From assembly GCA_937858455.1 (NCBI GenBank), contig CALLYN010000650.1, positions 1-6,277 on the forward strand: a stretch of 6,277 bases of DNA, written 5' to 3'. Below the pieces are notes generated by a model that saw only the letters and a list, made by a program, of their open reading frames with translations, had not been told where the DNA came from and searched no databases. This DNA is from an uncultured Kouleothrix sp. (GTDB lineage: Bacteria > Chloroflexota > Chloroflexia > Chloroflexales > Roseiflexaceae). Position 1 is the first letter of the stretch, and the number at the start of each line of letters is the position of its first letter. The translations under genes were made by a program, and so were the position numbers. Shown here in pieces: positions 5,446 to 6,277 of the stretch.

Positions 5446-5778
5446 TCATACCGCGAAGCCGACAATCGTATCTCCTCGATACGCACACGCTTGCTGCTGC
5501 ACATACAGCTTGCCCGTCTCACTCACACCGCTGATCACCGACAGATGCGTATAAGGCTTCGGAGCACGCAAGATGGGCGTCTGTCCGACTGGCGCGTAGG
5601 TACGGACGACTGCTGGCAGAAGATAGAATGCTGCTTCGTCTACGTAGAAGATTGTCCGTTGCTCGTCGTGGGCTTTTTTGATCGCTGGCCATTCTTCCGC
5701 TCTCCAGCGTGCAATTTCCTCGTCATCAGGCTGGGCGGCACGCTCAATCGGCTTTTGCACACTCCAGCGGTGTTTTCT
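5446..5778 (-). pseudogene. IS630-family transposase remnant, truncated at both ends
   Basis: The minus-strand frame encodes about 110 residues of an IS630-type transposase: RKHRWSVQKP, then a charged helix (DDEEIARWRAEEWPAIKK), IFYVDEAAFYLLP, RTYAPVGQTPIL and a segment ending AYRGDTIVGFAV before a TGA. The Asp of FYVDEAAF is the first catalytic residue of the DDE triad. The N-terminal helix-turn-helix part and the second Asp and final Glu are missing (the family is usually about 330-370 aa), so it cannot be active. Upstream in the same frame lie TAG (5781-5779) and TAA (5787-5785). A GTG at 5760 could nominally start a 104-aa peptide, but no ribosome-binding site supports it. Bases 5335-5445, between it and the terminator, hold no gene I recognise; only overlapping TTGAG/CTCAA repeats at 5363-5386 stand out. 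No terminal inverted repeats or target duplication were found. Confidence 0.8.
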
Positions 5779-5784
5779 CTACAC

Positions 5785-6075
5785 TTAGTGATGTGCTTGG
5801 CCCGGCTGTATCGGATCTTCTTGCGCCCAAGGCGGCGTACCTTCATAAAACAGGACATCAGGATCAATGTCTGCGCCATTTGGCCACGCAATGGTGCCGC
5901 CTTCGACTTGGGCTGAGCGGAAATAAACTGCGTCGTTTCGTACTGGCTCAAAGATCGCACCGCTCGCAATATAGAGTGCCAAGTTGATATCGCGTTGCTC
6001 ACCGTTTGTAAACCGCACCCGCATGACGGGTGGTTCTAGCGGCTCGATTGATTGAACTCGAATGAATTGCGCCAT
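5785..6075 (-). CDS. DUF2442 domain protein
   Basis: This 96-aa protein matches the DUF2442 pattern across nearly its whole length. It has an N-terminal strand pair (FIRVQSIEPLEPPVMRVRFTNG), a DINLALYI segment, GAIFEPVRN followed by YF at 51-52, and the diagnostic WPNGADIDPDVL at 64-75. The start at 6075 is fixed by a perfect AGGAGG (minus strand, 6086-6081) five bases upstream; the frame is open further, into the preceding gene. The function of the family is not established. It is a small soluble protein commonly encoded next to DUF4160, as here, and a toxin-antitoxin-like or nucleic-acid-linked role has been suggested by such pairing only. The C-terminal tail after EGTPPWAQE (about 78-86) is probably not part of the domain. 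It runs in frame into the transposase remnant, so the tail may derive from the mobile element. Confidence 0.85.
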   Translation of the reverse strand: MAQFIRVQSIEPLEPPVMRVRFTNGEQRDINLALYIASGAIFEPVRNDAVYFRSAQVEGGTIAWPNGADIDPDVLFYEGTPPWAQEDPIQPGQAHH

Positions 6076-6089
6076 GATTACCTCCTGGG

Positions 6090-6277
6090 TTAGGTGAGTG
6101 GTGCAATCGGATTGAGCGGTTGCCGTTGCCGCGCTAACTCCCAATCTTCCATCAGGTCAGCACGGTGCAACTCTTCCCATTCCTGAATAAGCCGAAGCGC
6201 CCGACGAGAAACCTGGCCTTGATAGACATCCCCAGAACCAATCAGAATCAGCACTTCCTCGCCGTTATATTCGGCAT
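6090..6277 (-). CDS. DUF4160 domain protein, C-terminal part (cut by window end)
   Basis: The last 61 residues of a minus-strand gene enter from the right edge; the start lies outside the window. The visible sequence (AEYNGEEVLILIGSGDVYQG, then a helix RRALRLIQEWEELHRADLMEDWELAR, then PLNPIAPL) fits the C-terminal two thirds of DUF4160: the strand after the family's HVHV motif, then the LHRxxLxEDWExAR helix and the PIxPL ending. Its stop is 14 bases before the DUF2442 start, and the ribosome-binding site of DUF2442 lies in that gap, so the pair is translationally close-coupled in one operon. Biochemical function is not known. Confidence 0.8.
   Translation of the reverse strand, partial: AEYNGEEVLILIGSGDVYQGQVSRRALRLIQEWEELHRADLMEDWELARQRQPLNPIAPLT

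Noticed and set aside
5446..5760. The IS630 fragment as a functional 104-aa gene starting at GTG 5760.
   Set aside because: There is no ribosome-binding site, the family similarity continues upstream of this codon, and two of three catalytic residues are missing.

Overview
The window is GC-rich, gene-dense bacterial chromosome with Shine-Dalgarno-led genes on both strands. No rRNA, tRNA or CRISPR array is visible. The gene mix is a membrane fatty-acid desaturase, a long nitronate-monooxygenase-like flavoprotein, a pentapeptide-repeat protein, a DUF4160/DUF2442 pair and an IS630 remnant. This would suit a filamentous Chloroflexota (Chloroflexales/Kouleothrix type) or a similar free-living GC-rich bacterium. 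That placement is inference from gene content only; no marker gene is present.

Left part (1-1908, + strand): a sigma-70-like promoter and a long leader hairpin precede a 164-aa protein of unknown function. It is followed after 81 bases by a membrane fatty-acid desaturase with all three histidine boxes.

Palindrome block (1909-2289): this non-coding stretch is packed with inverted repeats. Two near-100-base modules each consist of an outer stem enclosing a long, mismatch-free hairpin with a 3-base loop (18 and 19 bp). A short hairpin lies between them, and a fourth hairpin that shares sequence with the first follows. This is the least explained structure in the window.

Middle (2290-4320): a 71-aa small gene on the + strand converges, with a 16-base gap, on a minus-strand two-gene operon. 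That operon runs from a 514-aa nitronate monooxygenase/2-nitropropane dioxygenase-family flavoprotein into a 76-aa protein of unknown function. About 500 bases upstream (4321-4847) contain no credible gene. They hold leader hairpins and promoter-like sites pointing both ways.

Right part (4663-5334, + strand): a self-contained unit of promoter, structured leader, a 131-aa pentapeptide-repeat protein of about 22-23 repeats, and an intrinsic terminator.

Right edge (5446-6277, minus strand): a DUF4160 gene (cut by the window end) and a DUF2442 gene form a tight two-gene unit. It runs directly, in the same reading frame, into the remnant of an IS630-family transposase that has lost both ends. No obviously new multi-gene system is seen. 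The best leads are the nested palindrome block, the small orphan genes beside it, and the DUF2442/transposase junction.
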